DNA of 64,000 nucleotides, taken from contig NZ_CP135922.1 in assembly GCF_032399705.1 (NCBI RefSeq), positions 3,906,001-3,970,000 of the forward strand. The letters are read 5' to 3'. The notes beneath the pieces were generated by a model that was not told where the DNA came from, made no database searches, and worked only from the letters and a program-made list of their open reading frames with translations. The position numbers and the translations under genes were made by a program. This document shows, piece by piece, positions 18,325-27,365 of this stretch (positions within the stretch are counted from its first letter, which is position 1; every line of letters begins with the position of its first letter). This DNA comes from Paenibacillus sp. BIC5C1 (lineage in GTDB: Bacteria; Bacillota; Bacilli; Paenibacillales; Paenibacillaceae).

Positions 18325-19323
18325 ATGTTAATACTGCTTCAATCTGGTCAGCAACTCCCTCAAGCATTTATTGCTTATAAGACCTATGGTACCTTAAATG
18401 CCGCAAAAAACAATGTCATTCTGTATCCGACTTGGTTTGCTGGTCTTCACACCGACAATGAATGGTTAATTGGAGAGAACAAGGCATTAGATCCCAATCG
18501 ATATTTTATCATTGTGCCCAATATGTTGGGTAACGGATTATCGTCCTCTCCCAGTAACACTCCTGCGCCCTTTGATAAGTCCAATTTCCCTCTCATCTCT
18601 ATGTATGACAATGTACGTGTTCAACACCAACTACTCACTCAAAAATTTGGTATCAGCAAAATTAAGCTAGTTGTGGGTTGGTCTCTGGGTGCAATGCAAG
18701 TTTTTCAATGGGGGACAAGTTATCCTGAAATGGTCGAACGTATTGCACCGTTTGGCGGAACAGCGAGAACGAGGCCACTTGCTCAACTGGTATTCCAAAG
18801 TATGATCGCAGCATTACAAGCAGATTCAAAATGGGAAAGAGGACTTTACAAGCAACCACCTGTTGACGGTCTCGCCGCGATGGGGAGAGTATATGCCCCG
18901 TGGGGATTTTCGCAGGCTTACTATTTGGAGAAATTGTATCAATCCGAAGGTTACGATTCTTTGAAATCTTATGTAGAAGAATACTGGGACCAAGTGTTTT
19001 TATCATTCGATGCGAATGATTTGATTACCATGTTACGTACAGGAATAAGTGGAGACATTAGCGATAATCCCATCGACCAGTACAACTTCGAACAGGCATT
19101 GCGTAAAATCTCCTCTCCTGCACTCGTTATGCCCGGGACAAGTGATTTATTTTTTACTCCTGAGGACAGTAGGTATGATATTCAACATATGCCGAATGCT
19201 GTTTTTCAACCCATAGAATCCAAGTGGGGACACTGCTTTGGAATCGGAGCAAACGAAACGGATTCACTTGTTATAGATAATCATTTAAAGCGATTTTTGG
19301 AGTTAGGTTTTCAACGGGACTAA
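18325..19323 (+). CDS. Alpha/beta hydrolase, homoserine O-acetyltransferase (MetX)-like
   Basis: 332 residues with the MetX-like layout: AYKTYGTLNAAKNNVIL near the start, the nucleophile elbow GWSLGAMQ (S120), catalytic D274 in PGTSDLFF and H303 in WGHCFG, giving an intact Ser-Asp-His triad. MetX-like enzymes acylate homoserine, but many such paralogues are plain hydrolases. This one is not in a methionine context and is paired with a LysR regulator. A TGA directly precedes the ATG, fixing the start; the N-terminus is a few residues shorter than usual and no clear ribosome binding site is visible. Confidence 0.8.
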   Translation: MLILLQSGQQLPQAFIAYKTYGTLNAAKNNVILYPTWFAGLHTDNEWLIGENKALDPNRYFIIVPNMLGNGLSSSPSNTPAPFDKSNFPLISMYDNVRVQHQLLTQKFGISKIKLVVGWSLGAMQVFQWGTSYPEMVERIAPFGGTARTRPLAQLVFQSMIAALQADSKWERGLYKQPPVDGLAAMGRVYAPWGFSQAYYLEKLYQSEGYDSLKSYVEEYWDQVFLSFDANDLITMLRTGISGDISDNPIDQYNFEQALRKISSPALVMPGTSDLFFTPEDSRYDIQHMPNAVFQPIESKWGHCFGIGANETDSLVIDNHLKRFLELGFQRD

Positions 19324-19384
19324 AACCTTTTTGTCATTTATCAGAATTCCCCAGGTTCTCTAGATCGTAATCACATGCAAATCC

Positions 19385-19419
19385 GGGACAACCTATTTTC
19401 AAAGGATTAAAGTTGTCCC
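19385..19419. terminator. Candidate bidirectional terminator between convergent genes
   Basis: GGGACAAC/GTTGTCCC inverted repeat with a 19-nt loop between the MetX-like gene and the convergent marR gene. No strong T-tract. Confidence 0.4.
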
Positions 19420-19444
19420 CATCAGTTCACAGGAAATTTTCTTC

Positions 19445-19873
19445 TTATATCGTCTCATTGATTTTGATCAACAATTTCTTTAATACTTGTTTCTCCTCGT
19501 CGGTAAGGACTTGAACGATTTCTTCCTCCACCTTTTGGAAAGAGTCTTGAAAGTCTTCAATCAGTTCAACCGCTTTTGGCAATACGTATATATTTTTTTG
19601 CCGTTCATTATTGGCCGGGATTTTACGCTCGATTAACCCTTTTTGCTCTAGAGCTTGAAGCATACTTGTAATGCTGGCCCGACTTAGATGAAATCGATCT
19701 GCAAGATCCATTTGAATAATATGACTATTTGGATTTTCGTAAATATAATCGATTACTTTTCCTTGTTGAGCGTTTAACCCCAGCTCTTTTATACTTTCGT
19801 CCGCTCTTTTCTTTAACTTAAGACCAATAATCTGAAATAGATCCAGATAAGGCGTTTCCTTTCGGGATTTCAT
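19445..19873 (-). CDS. MarR-family transcriptional regulator
   Basis: 142 residues with the MarR winged HTH: ADESIKELGLNAQQGKVIDY, IIQMDLADRFHLSRASITSM (recognition helix), then the wing EQKGLIERKIPANNERQKNI. Start ATG has CAGGAGGG upstream. It is divergent from an amidohydrolase gene. Its own promoter (TTGACA-17-TATAGT) and leader contain a GTTAG-n4-CTAA palindrome also found in the amidohydrolase promoter, so it probably represses both and is released by a substrate-like ligand. Confidence 0.9.
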   Translation of the reverse strand: MKSRKETPYLDLFQIIGLKLKKRADESIKELGLNAQQGKVIDYIYENPNSHIIQMDLADRFHLSRASITSMLQALEQKGLIERKIPANNERQKNIYVLPKAVELIEDFQDSFQKVEEEIVQVLTDEEKQVLKKLLIKINETI

Positions 19874-19892
19874 AATCTTCCCTCCTGTGATT

Positions 19893-19906
19893 GTTAGGAA
19901 TCTAAT
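19893..19906. promoter_or_regulatory. MarR operator candidate in marR leader
   Basis: GTTAG-GAAT-CTAAT, near-identical to the palindrome at 19970-19983. It lies 20 bases upstream of the marR start codon and just downstream of its -10 box, suited to autorepression. Confidence 0.6.
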
Positions 19907-19919
19907 TGTAAGTATATAA

Positions 19920-19948
19920 ACTATACTGCGATCCTTTTAGCTTGTCAA
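19920..19948 (-). promoter_or_regulatory. marR promoter
   Basis: On the minus strand TTGACA (19943-19948), a 17-bp spacer and TATAGT (19920-19925): a near-consensus sigma-A promoter. Confidence 0.75.
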
Positions 19949-19963
19949 AAGAATATTAGTCAG

Positions 19964-19992
19964 TTGACAGTTAGAAAGCTAACAGTTATGAT
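19964..19992 (+). promoter_or_regulatory. Amidohydrolase promoter with MarR operator in the spacer
   Basis: TTGACA (19964-19969), a spacer of exactly 17 bp and TATGAT (19987-19992). The spacer holds the palindrome GTTAG-AAAG-CTAAC (19970-19983), so a bound repressor would block RNA polymerase directly. Confidence 0.75.
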
Positions 19993-20030
19993 TCGAATTG
20001 TTCATAAGAAAACACTTAGGAGGATTTCAA

Positions 20031-21341
20031 ATGGAGAAGGTAACTAAAAATGCTGCGTTAGAACAAGTTATTGCGATTGAAAATGTACGTATCTTTGATG
20101 GGGTGCAAATCATTACGCCTAGGCATGTTGTCATTAAAGGGGAATCTATTGTTTCAGTCGGTGGAGACCTCCCGGCCGATGCAACCATTATCAATGGAGA
20201 AAACGCGACTCTAATGCCTGGTCTAATTGATGCACATGTCCACACTTCCATCGGAGGATTACGAGATGCCTTAAAATTCGGCGTTACCACTGAACTCGAA
20301 ATGAACGGTGATTTTACTAAACGAGGGCGCGAAATTCAGTTGAAAAATGTGAACGACATCGCTGATGTCCGTTCTGCTGGCACAGCAATCACCGCTCCGG
20401 GTGGCCATCCGGATGAATTATTGCCAGATGGAGATGAAATACCTGAATTCGTATTAAAGGAACTAGAGAAGTTATCAGAGGCAGACCGGGAAGCAATGTT
20501 AGCCGCATACGCTCACGATCACGATGAAATCCCGCAAGTGACAACGGTCGAAGAAGCGATTAAACATGTGCATACCCAGGTCGAGAATGGGGCCGACTAT
20601 ATTAAGATCATGATTGAAGAAGGTACGGTCATGGGAGCACCTGGCCTGCCTGTATTAAGCGACGAGATTCTAAAAACAGCTGTGACAGAAGCCCATAAGT
20701 TCGATAAGCTGGTCATCGCCCACGTTTTGACGGCTCTTTCATCGCAACAAGCCATCGATTTTGGAGTCGACGGTTTGGGCCACTTGTTTATCGACAGACC
20801 CGAGTACACCTCCGAGTTGGTGAAATCTATAGCAGGTTCAGGCGCATTTGTTACTCCATGCTTGGTGTTGAATTCATCGATTATTGGAAATACGGCATCC
20901 GAATTGGCCAATGATTCGCGTGTTCATTCCAAATTAAGTCCTGATTGGATTGATATTTTGAACTCAAGCTTCAATACGTTCCCTCAAGGAAACATGGAGA
21001 ACAGCTTTAAGAATGTAATGGACCTTCACCGTGCAGGAGTTGATATTCTAGTAGGGACAGATGTCGCACCGGTTCCCGTTCCGAACCTCGGCGGCCTTGC
21101 TCATGGGGCAAGTGTCCACCATGAAATGCAGTTGCTGGTGAAAGCCGGTTTCACTCCGATTGAAGCTCTTCAGTCGGCTACATCGAAACCGGCCCGTTGC
21201 TTTGGTCTTCACGATCGCGGCCGTATTACCGAAGGTGTGCGTGCTGATCTCATTCTCATAGACGGTGATCCAACAACTAATATTTCAGATAGCTTATCGA
21301 TCAAATCCGTGTGGTTCAATGGTTCGCAGCAACTAGGTTAA
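20031..21341 (+). CDS. Metal-dependent amidohydrolase family protein
   Basis: 436 residues from the ATG that has AGGAGG nine bases upstream. It has the composite fold of imidazolonepropionase-like amidohydrolases: N-terminal beta part, HxH metal ligands in DAHVHT (H69, H71), GADYIKIMIEEG, AHVLTALSSQQAID (later His), GTDVAPVP (metal Asp) and the C-terminal signature GRITEGVRADLILIDGDP. It should hydrolyse an amide or ester bond; related proteins include prolidase-like and molinate/pesticide hydrolases. MarR control suggests a catabolic or detoxification role. Substrate unknown. Confidence 0.85.
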   Translation: MEKVTKNAALEQVIAIENVRIFDGVQIITPRHVVIKGESIVSVGGDLPADATIINGENATLMPGLIDAHVHTSIGGLRDALKFGVTTELEMNGDFTKRGREIQLKNVNDIADVRSAGTAITAPGGHPDELLPDGDEIPEFVLKELEKLSEADREAMLAAYAHDHDEIPQVTTVEEAIKHVHTQVENGADYIKIMIEEGTVMGAPGLPVLSDEILKTAVTEAHKFDKLVIAHVLTALSSQQAIDFGVDGLGHLFIDRPEYTSELVKSIAGSGAFVTPCLVLNSSIIGNTASELANDSRVHSKLSPDWIDILNSSFNTFPQGNMENSFKNVMDLHRAGVDILVGTDVAPVPVPNLGGLAHGASVHHEMQLLVKAGFTPIEALQSATSKPARCFGLHDRGRITEGVRADLILIDGDPTTNISDSLSIKSVWFNGSQQLG

Positions 21342-21366
21342 TCCAATCGATCTGCCCATATAATAG

Positions 21367-21394
21367 AAAACTCCGTGCCAATGCACGGAGTTTT
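21367..21394 (+). terminator. Terminator of the amidohydrolase gene
   Basis: Perfect AAAACTCCGTGC/GCACGGAGTTTT hairpin with a 4-nt loop and T-run, 25 bases after the stop. Confidence 0.85.
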
Positions 21395-21444
21395 AAGCAT
21401 TTTCTTCTGCACTACTAACTTCTTCGTTTCTTCGCTGACCTAAC

Positions 21445-21495
21445 AAAAACCCCCTCCGGTATCCAGTGTTTGAGTTTCACTGTCTACCATGAGGG
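21445..21495 (-). terminator. Terminator of the xylan operon
   Basis: Minus-strand stem CCCTC..GGTA..CAGTG paired with CACTG..TACC..GAGGG, with a symmetric GA/GA internal loop, followed by GGGTTTTT. It lies about 140 bases beyond the last GH43 gene. Confidence 0.8.
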
Positions 21496-21634
21496 AATAT
21501 ACCTGATGTTATATTGGTATTCGTTCCTTTTCCTCTTGGAGAACGAACCCTGCCCTGAAATTTGTATTCACTCTAGGACTCTTCAGGATTTACGGTTACA
21601 GAGAAAAAGACATAGGTTCACATTCACATCCATA

Positions 21635-22621
21635 TCACTTCTCTGGATACGGATCAATCATGCATATGGTGCCATCCGGGTTGTACGTCAACTCGGCAAA
21701 TTTTACACAGCGCTTGTAATCGACGCCGCCGGAAAGGGAACAATCGTGATAGAACAAATACCACTTTTCCTGAAATTGTACAATCGAATGATGCGTTGTC
21801 CAACCCATGACAGGCGGCAAAATGGTACCTTGGAACGTAAACGGTCCCATGGGATTGTCACCGATCGCGTACACCAGCTTATGAGTTGTTCCTGTGGAGT
21901 AGGACAAATAATATTTACCGTTATATTTGTGCATCCAAGGGCCTTCAAAATATCTACGATCCTCGTCCCCAGCGGTCAGCGGCTTTCCTTCCTGATCCAC
22001 GATGGATATCTCTAGAGCCTCCGAAGCCATGGAGAGCATATCTTCACTTAGCTTTGCAACTCTTGGGCCGATCGCCGGAGCATCCTGAGCAGGGCCCTCC
22101 GCATGTTCCACATAGCTTCCGGTCTGCCATTTTTCCAACTGTCCCCCCCAGAGCCCGCCAAAGAGCATATAGGCCTGCTGATCCTCGTCCACGAACACAG
22201 CGGGGTCAATACTGAAACTGCCCTGAATATATTGCTCCTCCGGCTTGAACGGTCCTGCCGGAGACGACGACGTAGCCACGCCGATGCGGAAAATGCCGTC
22301 ATGATCCCGTGCCGGGAAAAATAAATAATAGGTTCCTTTTCTGTATGCAGCATCCGGAGCCCACATCTGACTGGACGCCCAAGGGACATCCTTCACATGC
22401 AGCACTTCGCCATGGTCCATCACTGGTGAATTCATGTCCGCCATCGACAGCACATGATAATCCTCCATCTTGTACTGATCTCCATTGTCATTCACTGGAC
22501 CGTCGTGATCCAGGTCATGGGAGGGATAAATATAAATGCGATCCTCGAATACATGCGCTGACGGATCAGCAGTAAATATATGGGTTACTATTGGTTGATT
22601 CGGTTTAGGCAATTCGGACAT
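21635..22621 (-). CDS. GH43 glycoside hydrolase (xylosidase/arabinofuranosidase), intracellular
   Basis: 328 residues, no signal peptide. Five-bladed propeller signatures of GH43: base D19 in TADPSAHVF, pKa-modulating D139 in SIDPAVF, and acid E226 in YFEGPWM. It hydrolyses xylose or arabinose end groups from imported oligosaccharides. Start at 22621 because AAGGAGT lies upstream and family homology begins there. It is last gene of the xylan operon, 88 bases after the GH10 gene. Confidence 0.88.
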   Translation of the reverse strand: MSELPKPNQPIVTHIFTADPSAHVFEDRIYIYPSHDLDHDGPVNDNGDQYKMEDYHVLSMADMNSPVMDHGEVLHVKDVPWASSQMWAPDAAYRKGTYYLFFPARDHDGIFRIGVATSSSPAGPFKPEEQYIQGSFSIDPAVFVDEDQQAYMLFGGLWGGQLEKWQTGSYVEHAEGPAQDAPAIGPRVAKLSEDMLSMASEALEISIVDQEGKPLTAGDEDRRYFEGPWMHKYNGKYYLSYSTGTTHKLVYAIGDNPMGPFTFQGTILPPVMGWTTHHSIVQFQEKWYLFYHDCSLSGGVDYKRCVKFAELTYNPDGTICMIDPYPEK

Positions 22622-22709
22622 ACAAATGACTCCTTCCAAAAGATATATACACCCCCGAATGTCTGTTCGAGACTGCTATGAGTTAAAAAATGATATTGAT
22701 CCGTTCATG

Positions 22710-23732
22710 TCACTTGGGTACAACGATTTGCGCAATACGCTGATATGCTTCCTTCGGACGATGTGACTCATCGAACAGGAATGGCCAGTTTTTCCGCCCA
22801 CGGACAGGGAAATTGTCAAGCCAGGTATAATCGTCGGCAGCCCCCCAAAATGTTACGGCGCTAATATGCTTCTTATATTCGTGAAGCAGGCGGAAGATGG
22901 ATTCATATCGCTCAGCTTGCAATTCCAGCATCTCCTGCGAGGGCATAACAAGATCCGTACGCTTGTCTTCAAAGCGAAATACGGATACATCCAGTTCAGT
23001 GAGCTGAAGTTGCAAGCCAAGCTGCGCATATCGCTCAATCGCGGCCCGCATATCATCCAGAGACGGATCATACAGATTCCAGTGTGCCTGCAGACCAACG
23101 CCATGAATCGGTACGCCTTGATCGAGTAATGAACGAACAAGCCGAAAGATGCGTTCCCGCTTATGCGGACTGGATTCGTTATAATCGTTATAGAACAACA
23201 ACGCTTGTGGGTCTGCTTCATGGGCGAATTCAAACGCTTTGGCAATAAAATCCTCTCCGGCGATATCCAGCCATTTGGATGGGCGCAGGAATGCGTTTTC
23301 GTCATCCGCATCATCGGAAATAACCTCGTTTACAACGTCCCAAGCATAGATAACGTCCTTATATCTGCCAACGACGGTCTGAATGTGCGCCTTCAATCGC
23401 TCCAGCAATATACTGCGCTCCACCAGTTCGCCAGTTTCATTCTCGAACAGCCAATCCGGAGTTTGGTTGTGCCAGACCAGCGTATGACCGCGCAGCGCCA
23501 TGCCTTGCTCCCTCGCAAAGGAAGCGATTGCATCTGCATCCTCAAACGTATACACTTCCTGCTGTGGATGCACACTGGAGAATTTCATTTCATTTTCCGC
23601 CGTCAGGCTGTTGAAGTGATATGCAAGCAATGAACGCTGGCTTTCAATTGTCTTCAAATTCACTGCTGCTCCAATGTGGAACGCATCCTTGTACAATTCC
23701 TTCAGTGGTGCCTCTTCTCGAAATGAACTCAT
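22710..23732 (-). CDS. xynA2: Intracellular GH10 endo-1,4-beta-xylanase
   Basis: 340 residues forming a bare GH10 barrel: no signal peptide and no carbohydrate-binding module. Acid/base E136 is in WDVVNEV and nucleophile E246 in QLTELDVS; HTLVWHNQ and the NDYNE block are intact. It resembles the cytoplasmic XynA2/IXT6 type that cleaves short imported xylo-oligosaccharides or aldouronates. Strong Shine-Dalgarno AGAGGAGGG. Its position after the Lpl-type transporter supports intracellular action. The symbol follows the Paenibacillus cluster naming. Confidence 0.9.
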   Translation of the reverse strand: MSSFREEAPLKELYKDAFHIGAAVNLKTIESQRSLLAYHFNSLTAENEMKFSSVHPQQEVYTFEDADAIASFAREQGMALRGHTLVWHNQTPDWLFENETGELVERSILLERLKAHIQTVVGRYKDVIYAWDVVNEVISDDADDENAFLRPSKWLDIAGEDFIAKAFEFAHEADPQALLFYNDYNESSPHKRERIFRLVRSLLDQGVPIHGVGLQAHWNLYDPSLDDMRAAIERYAQLGLQLQLTELDVSVFRFEDKRTDLVMPSQEMLELQAERYESIFRLLHEYKKHISAVTFWGAADDYTWLDNFPVRGRKNWPFLFDESHRPKEAYQRIAQIVVPK

Positions 23733-23783
23733 GATTTCCCTCCTCTAAATTCCCTTCTTCGTATTGATTTATTAGCAAGTGAA

Positions 23784-25340
23784 TCAGACCGAGTACTCGA
23801 ACCACTCAAAATAGGCAGGTGTGCTACTTACCTTACCATTGCCGGTAGCATAGAGTCCGACCACTGCTCCGGTAAAGCACATTTTGTGTACAAAATCCTC
23901 TGGGGATAATGCTCTTGCCGAGCCAGAACCCAAAACTGTCCAGTTCTCTCCATCCTTGGAACAAGTCAGTTTGTATTCCTTCTCTGTCGATTCGATCCGG
24001 AGAAACAGCTGCTCCGCTTCAGTCTCGTCCTCATACACGATTTCCGACTCTCCGCGTACCGTGAGACAGGCAAACATCAGGTTGCGGCCTTCTGACCGTC
24101 TTATGCCAAGTTCATAGTGCGCATCCTCATCCCGGCGGATACACATGCCGGCCTCTTCTCCATCAGCAGCCGGAACGAATGCCATGCTAGTTGTATAACA
24201 CGCTTCAACATGCTGCTGCCTCCGGCCAACAAACGTAACCTGACCAACGTCGCCGAGACTTGCTTCCTGGCCATATAGGGTCAGAAAACCCGGTTTTTCC
24301 GTAACAGAACATGCTCCTTCTGACGGATTGCGAACGAACATCCACTGTGGCCCAAGTTCTTCCTTGAAGTCTTCTCGCCCTACAACGACTGCTGTATGAC
24401 CATCCAATATTGAAGATGCCGTCATCGGCGAACGTTGAACGGTCATATCCAGACTTACCGTTCCTTCATTGTTATCTATGTGCGGCCAGCCCTCGTTCCA
24501 AACGACCGGTGCGAGGAACGTCTCCCGTCCAAGCACGCTATATCCGTCCTCTGTCAAACGCACGCCAAGGAAGACGGCCCACCAGTCCCCATGATGATCC
24601 TCCACCAGATCGGCATGGCCCAAATACTGAATGGGATGATCCACATGGCGGTGAGTCAGGATGGGCTCGGGATAGCGTTCAAACGGACCGTATGGATTGT
24701 CGCTGCGACCAATGATTTCGCGATGCTCCTTCGCTGTGCCTCCGGAAGCAGACATCATGTAATACAAGCCGTTGATTTTATACAAATGCGGCCCTTCGGT
24801 CCATGGCCCGCCGTCCCCATGCCAGATAACTTGTGGTTCGGAAAGCGCCTCTCCTGTCGTTATGTCGATCTCATACTGAATGGCGTGAGAATCGTAATCC
24901 GCACCTTGTTGAGCGGTCACGTATACTTTGCCATCGTCGTCAAAAAACAGCGAGGGGTCAATGCCCCCGTAGGGAATACGAATTGGATCGGACCATGGTC
25001 CGGCAGGGTTGGTTGCCGTAACATAGAAGTTCCCGATGCCTCTCACGTCTGTCGTAATCATATAAAATGTACCTTCATGGTAACGCAGTGTCGGAGCATA
25101 AATGCCGTCCGAGCTCTTCTGCCCGGTCAAATCCAGCTGGCTGATTCGGTCCAGTACGTTGCCGATCTGCTCCCAGTGAATAAGATCCGGACTCCGAAAA
25201 ATCGGCACTCCGGGAAAATACTCAAATGAACTGCAAATGAGGTAAAAAAATGGTTCAGCCTTCACAATACTGGGATCCGGATAAAATCCGGGGAGAATCG
25301 GGTTGGCATAACGGATCAGTTGTGATTGAATCTGTGACAT
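23784..25340 (-). CDS. xynB: GH43 beta-xylosidase with C-terminal lectin-like domain
   Basis: 518 residues. The catalytic propeller covers about residues 10-300 with D22 (GFYPDPSIV), D128 (GGIDPSLF) and E182 (WTEGPHLY). The C-terminal about 190 residues form the beta-sandwich 'beta-xylosidase C-terminal' domain typical of GH43_11 enzymes. It should release xylose from xylo-oligosaccharides in the cytoplasm. It starts immediately after the permease stop (TAG-ATG adjacent), implying tight coupling. No GH67 alpha-glucuronidase accompanies it. Confidence 0.9.
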   Translation of the reverse strand: MSQIQSQLIRYANPILPGFYPDPSIVKAEPFFYLICSSFEYFPGVPIFRSPDLIHWEQIGNVLDRISQLDLTGQKSSDGIYAPTLRYHEGTFYMITTDVRGIGNFYVTATNPAGPWSDPIRIPYGGIDPSLFFDDDGKVYVTAQQGADYDSHAIQYEIDITTGEALSEPQVIWHGDGGPWTEGPHLYKINGLYYMMSASGGTAKEHREIIGRSDNPYGPFERYPEPILTHRHVDHPIQYLGHADLVEDHHGDWWAVFLGVRLTEDGYSVLGRETFLAPVVWNEGWPHIDNNEGTVSLDMTVQRSPMTASSILDGHTAVVVGREDFKEELGPQWMFVRNPSEGACSVTEKPGFLTLYGQEASLGDVGQVTFVGRRQQHVEACYTTSMAFVPAADGEEAGMCIRRDEDAHYELGIRRSEGRNLMFACLTVRGESEIVYEDETEAEQLFLRIESTEKEYKLTCSKDGENWTVLGSGSARALSPEDFVHKMCFTGAVVGLYATGNGKVSSTPAYFEWFEYSV

Positions 25341-26294
25341 CTATTCCTTCACACTCCCTACATTTAGTCCAACGACAAAGTATTTTTGCATAAACGGATA
25401 CACCAGCAAGATCGGAACAGAAGCGACAATCGTAACTGCAGCACGAATGGAAATGGGCGTTACCTGTGTGGAATGCTCCACCCCCACGCCGTTGGCAACG
25501 GAAGGATTACTGTTGGCGTTCATACTGGAAGACAACAACTTCATCAGTTCGTATTGCAGTGTGCTGAGCTCTTGACGTGATGACGTGTACAGAAAAGCAT
25601 CGAACCAGGAATTCCACGCACCGACTGCGACAAAGAGCGCAATGGTCGCCAGCACAGGTTTGCACAGTGGAAAAATAATTCTCCAGAAAATTCTGAAGTC
25701 TCCTGCTCCGTCAATTTTGGCTGATTCAATCAAGCTTTCAGGGATCGTGTAAATATAGGTACGAATAACGATCAGGTTAAACGCACTAATCAGCGATGGT
25801 AAAACATACACCCAGAAGGAGTTAATCAAGTGCAGATCCTTCATCAGGAAGTACCCCGGAATTAGCCCGGCATTGAAATACATCGTCAGTACAAAAATGG
25901 TCGTAATCAGCTTGCGGAAAATATAATCGCGCCGACTCAGTGTGTACGCCAGCATGGTGGTCAAGAAAATGTTCAGAACGGTGGATAGTACTGTACGTGC
26001 AACGGAAATCAAAAATGCATTATAAATGGTGCCTGATGCAAATACGGCTTTGTAATTCTGCAGGGTGAAATCGCGGGGCCATAAATATAAGCCTCCTCGA
26101 ATGGTGTCATTCCCTGCATTAAATGAAACCACAATCGTGTTCAAAAATGGATATAACGTCACAATCACCAACAGAACCATGAAGATGGTATTAAAGGTGT
26201 TGAACAGAAACGGTTCCATGCCTCTGCCACCCGGGCGGCGAACGGAAAGCGCCGCTGTATTTCCTAAACCAGACATTGGTGTTTTTTTCGTCAT
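25341..26294 (-). CDS. Carbohydrate ABC transporter permease (LplC/YtcP type)
   Basis: 317 residues, six predicted membrane helices. It has the binding-protein-dependent permease loop (ESLIESAKIDGAGDFRIFWRIIFPLCKP, EAA motif) that docks to the ATPase, and the typical C-terminal KYFVVGLNVGSVKE. The start ATG overlaps the stop of the preceding permease by one base (TAATG). It is the second permease of the xylo-oligosaccharide importer. No ATPase gene is in the cluster, so a shared MsmX/UgpC-type ATPase must serve it. Confidence 0.9.
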   Translation of the reverse strand: MTKKTPMSGLGNTAALSVRRPGGRGMEPFLFNTFNTIFMVLLVIVTLYPFLNTIVVSFNAGNDTIRGGLYLWPRDFTLQNYKAVFASGTIYNAFLISVARTVLSTVLNIFLTTMLAYTLSRRDYIFRKLITTIFVLTMYFNAGLIPGYFLMKDLHLINSFWVYVLPSLISAFNLIVIRTYIYTIPESLIESAKIDGAGDFRIFWRIIFPLCKPVLATIALFVAVGAWNSWFDAFLYTSSRQELSTLQYELMKLLSSSMNANSNPSVANGVGVEHSTQVTPISIRAAVTIVASVPILLVYPFMQKYFVVGLNVGSVKE

Positions 26295-27259
26295 TATAAC
26301 AGCCTCTCTTCCCCAAGCCGCTTGGCGGTCCAATTCGCTACAAGTAACATCGTAATGCTGACCACGGTCTTGAATATTCCGCCTGCAGTGGCGAGCGAAT
26401 AGTTGCCCTGTGCAATCCCGTATTTGAGCACGAAGATATCAATCGTTTCCGCCCAGTCAACAACCAATCCATTACCCAGCAAATACTGAACCTCGAAGCC
26501 AGCTTCCAGAATATGTCCAATCGACATAATCAACAGGATGACAATGGTAGGCTTGATTCCCGGCAAGGTGACATTCCACATTTTTTGATATCGATTGGCG
26601 CCATCAATATCGGCAGCTTCATACTGTGCCGGGTCAATCGAGGCCATGGCCGCCAAATAAATAATGGTGCTCCATCCGACTTCTTTCCAAATATGAGAAC
26701 TTGCCACAACGCCCCAGAAATACTTGCCTTCCGTCAGCCACAAGATGGGCTCGTTAATTAGGTGCAGTCTCATGAGGATATCGTTGATAATGCCGTCAGA
26801 AGCAAGCGATGTCGCTACGATGCCGGTCACGATAATCCATGATAAGAAGTGAGGAAGATAAGAGATGGTTTGTACCGTCCGCTTCCACATGACCTTCTTG
26901 ATCTCATTGAGTAACAATGCCAAAACAATAGCGGTAACGAAACCCAAAACCATGTTGATGATACTCATGGCCAGCGTATTGCGGAGCACGCGCAAGAAAT
27001 TGTCATCGGTAAACAAAAATTGAAAATGCTTAAACCCTACCCACGTTTGCTGCGAGAAACTTCTGGCCGGTTTGTAATCCTGGAAAGCCATCGTCCAGCC
27101 CCAGACAGGCACATAAGCAAAGATGATAATGTACGCAAGCAGAGGAACAGACATCCATATGAGTTGTCTCTGTGCTTTGATATTTTGCCAGGTAATCCGC
27201 TTAATTTTTGGTTTTTTCTTCGGGCGGAGCGGCTTGGTACCCACTACAATTTCCTCCAT
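26294..27259 (-). CDS. Carbohydrate ABC transporter permease (LplB type)
   Basis: 321 residues with a basic N-terminus (KPLRPKKKPKIKR), six membrane helices, and the EAA loop with AAMASIDPAQYEAADIDGAN. It belongs to the LplB-like permeases found with LplA lipoproteins and YesM/YesN regulators. It pairs with the next permease. The leader carries an attenuator-like hairpin, so permeases may be made at lower level than the binding protein. Confidence 0.9.
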   Translation of the reverse strand: MEEIVVGTKPLRPKKKPKIKRITWQNIKAQRQLIWMSVPLLAYIIIFAYVPVWGWTMAFQDYKPARSFSQQTWVGFKHFQFLFTDDNFLRVLRNTLAMSIINMVLGFVTAIVLALLLNEIKKVMWKRTVQTISYLPHFLSWIIVTGIVATSLASDGIINDILMRLHLINEPILWLTEGKYFWGVVASSHIWKEVGWSTIIYLAAMASIDPAQYEAADIDGANRYQKMWNVTLPGIKPTIVILLIMSIGHILEAGFEVQYLLGNGLVVDWAETIDIFVLKYGIAQGNYSLATAGGIFKTVVSITMLLVANWTAKRLGEERLL

Positions 27260-27329
27260 AATATCAGGCCCCTATCCATCTTTATATTGAAAGGAATAAC
27301 GTCCAGCGATATGTTCTTCAAAAAAATCA

Positions 27330-27352
27330 GGAAGGAAGGTAACCTTCCTTCC
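27330..27352 (-). terminator. Perfect palindromic attenuator between binding protein and permeases
   Basis: GGAAGGAAGGT and its exact complement flank one base, followed on the minus strand by TGATTTTTTT. It lies 13 bases after the binding-protein stop. Partial termination or 3'-end protection would favour binding-protein over permease expression. Confidence 0.75.
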
Positions 27353-27365
27353 CGACAACAATTTC

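Noticed and set aside
21470..22015. 181-codon plus-strand open frame
   Set aside because: Begins inside the xylan operon terminator and runs antisense to the GH43 gene; no support for translation.
24435..25229. 264-codon open frame on the plus strand
   Set aside because: Lies wholly antisense to the intact GH43 xylosidase gene, has no ribosome binding site, and its translation has no recognisable domain.
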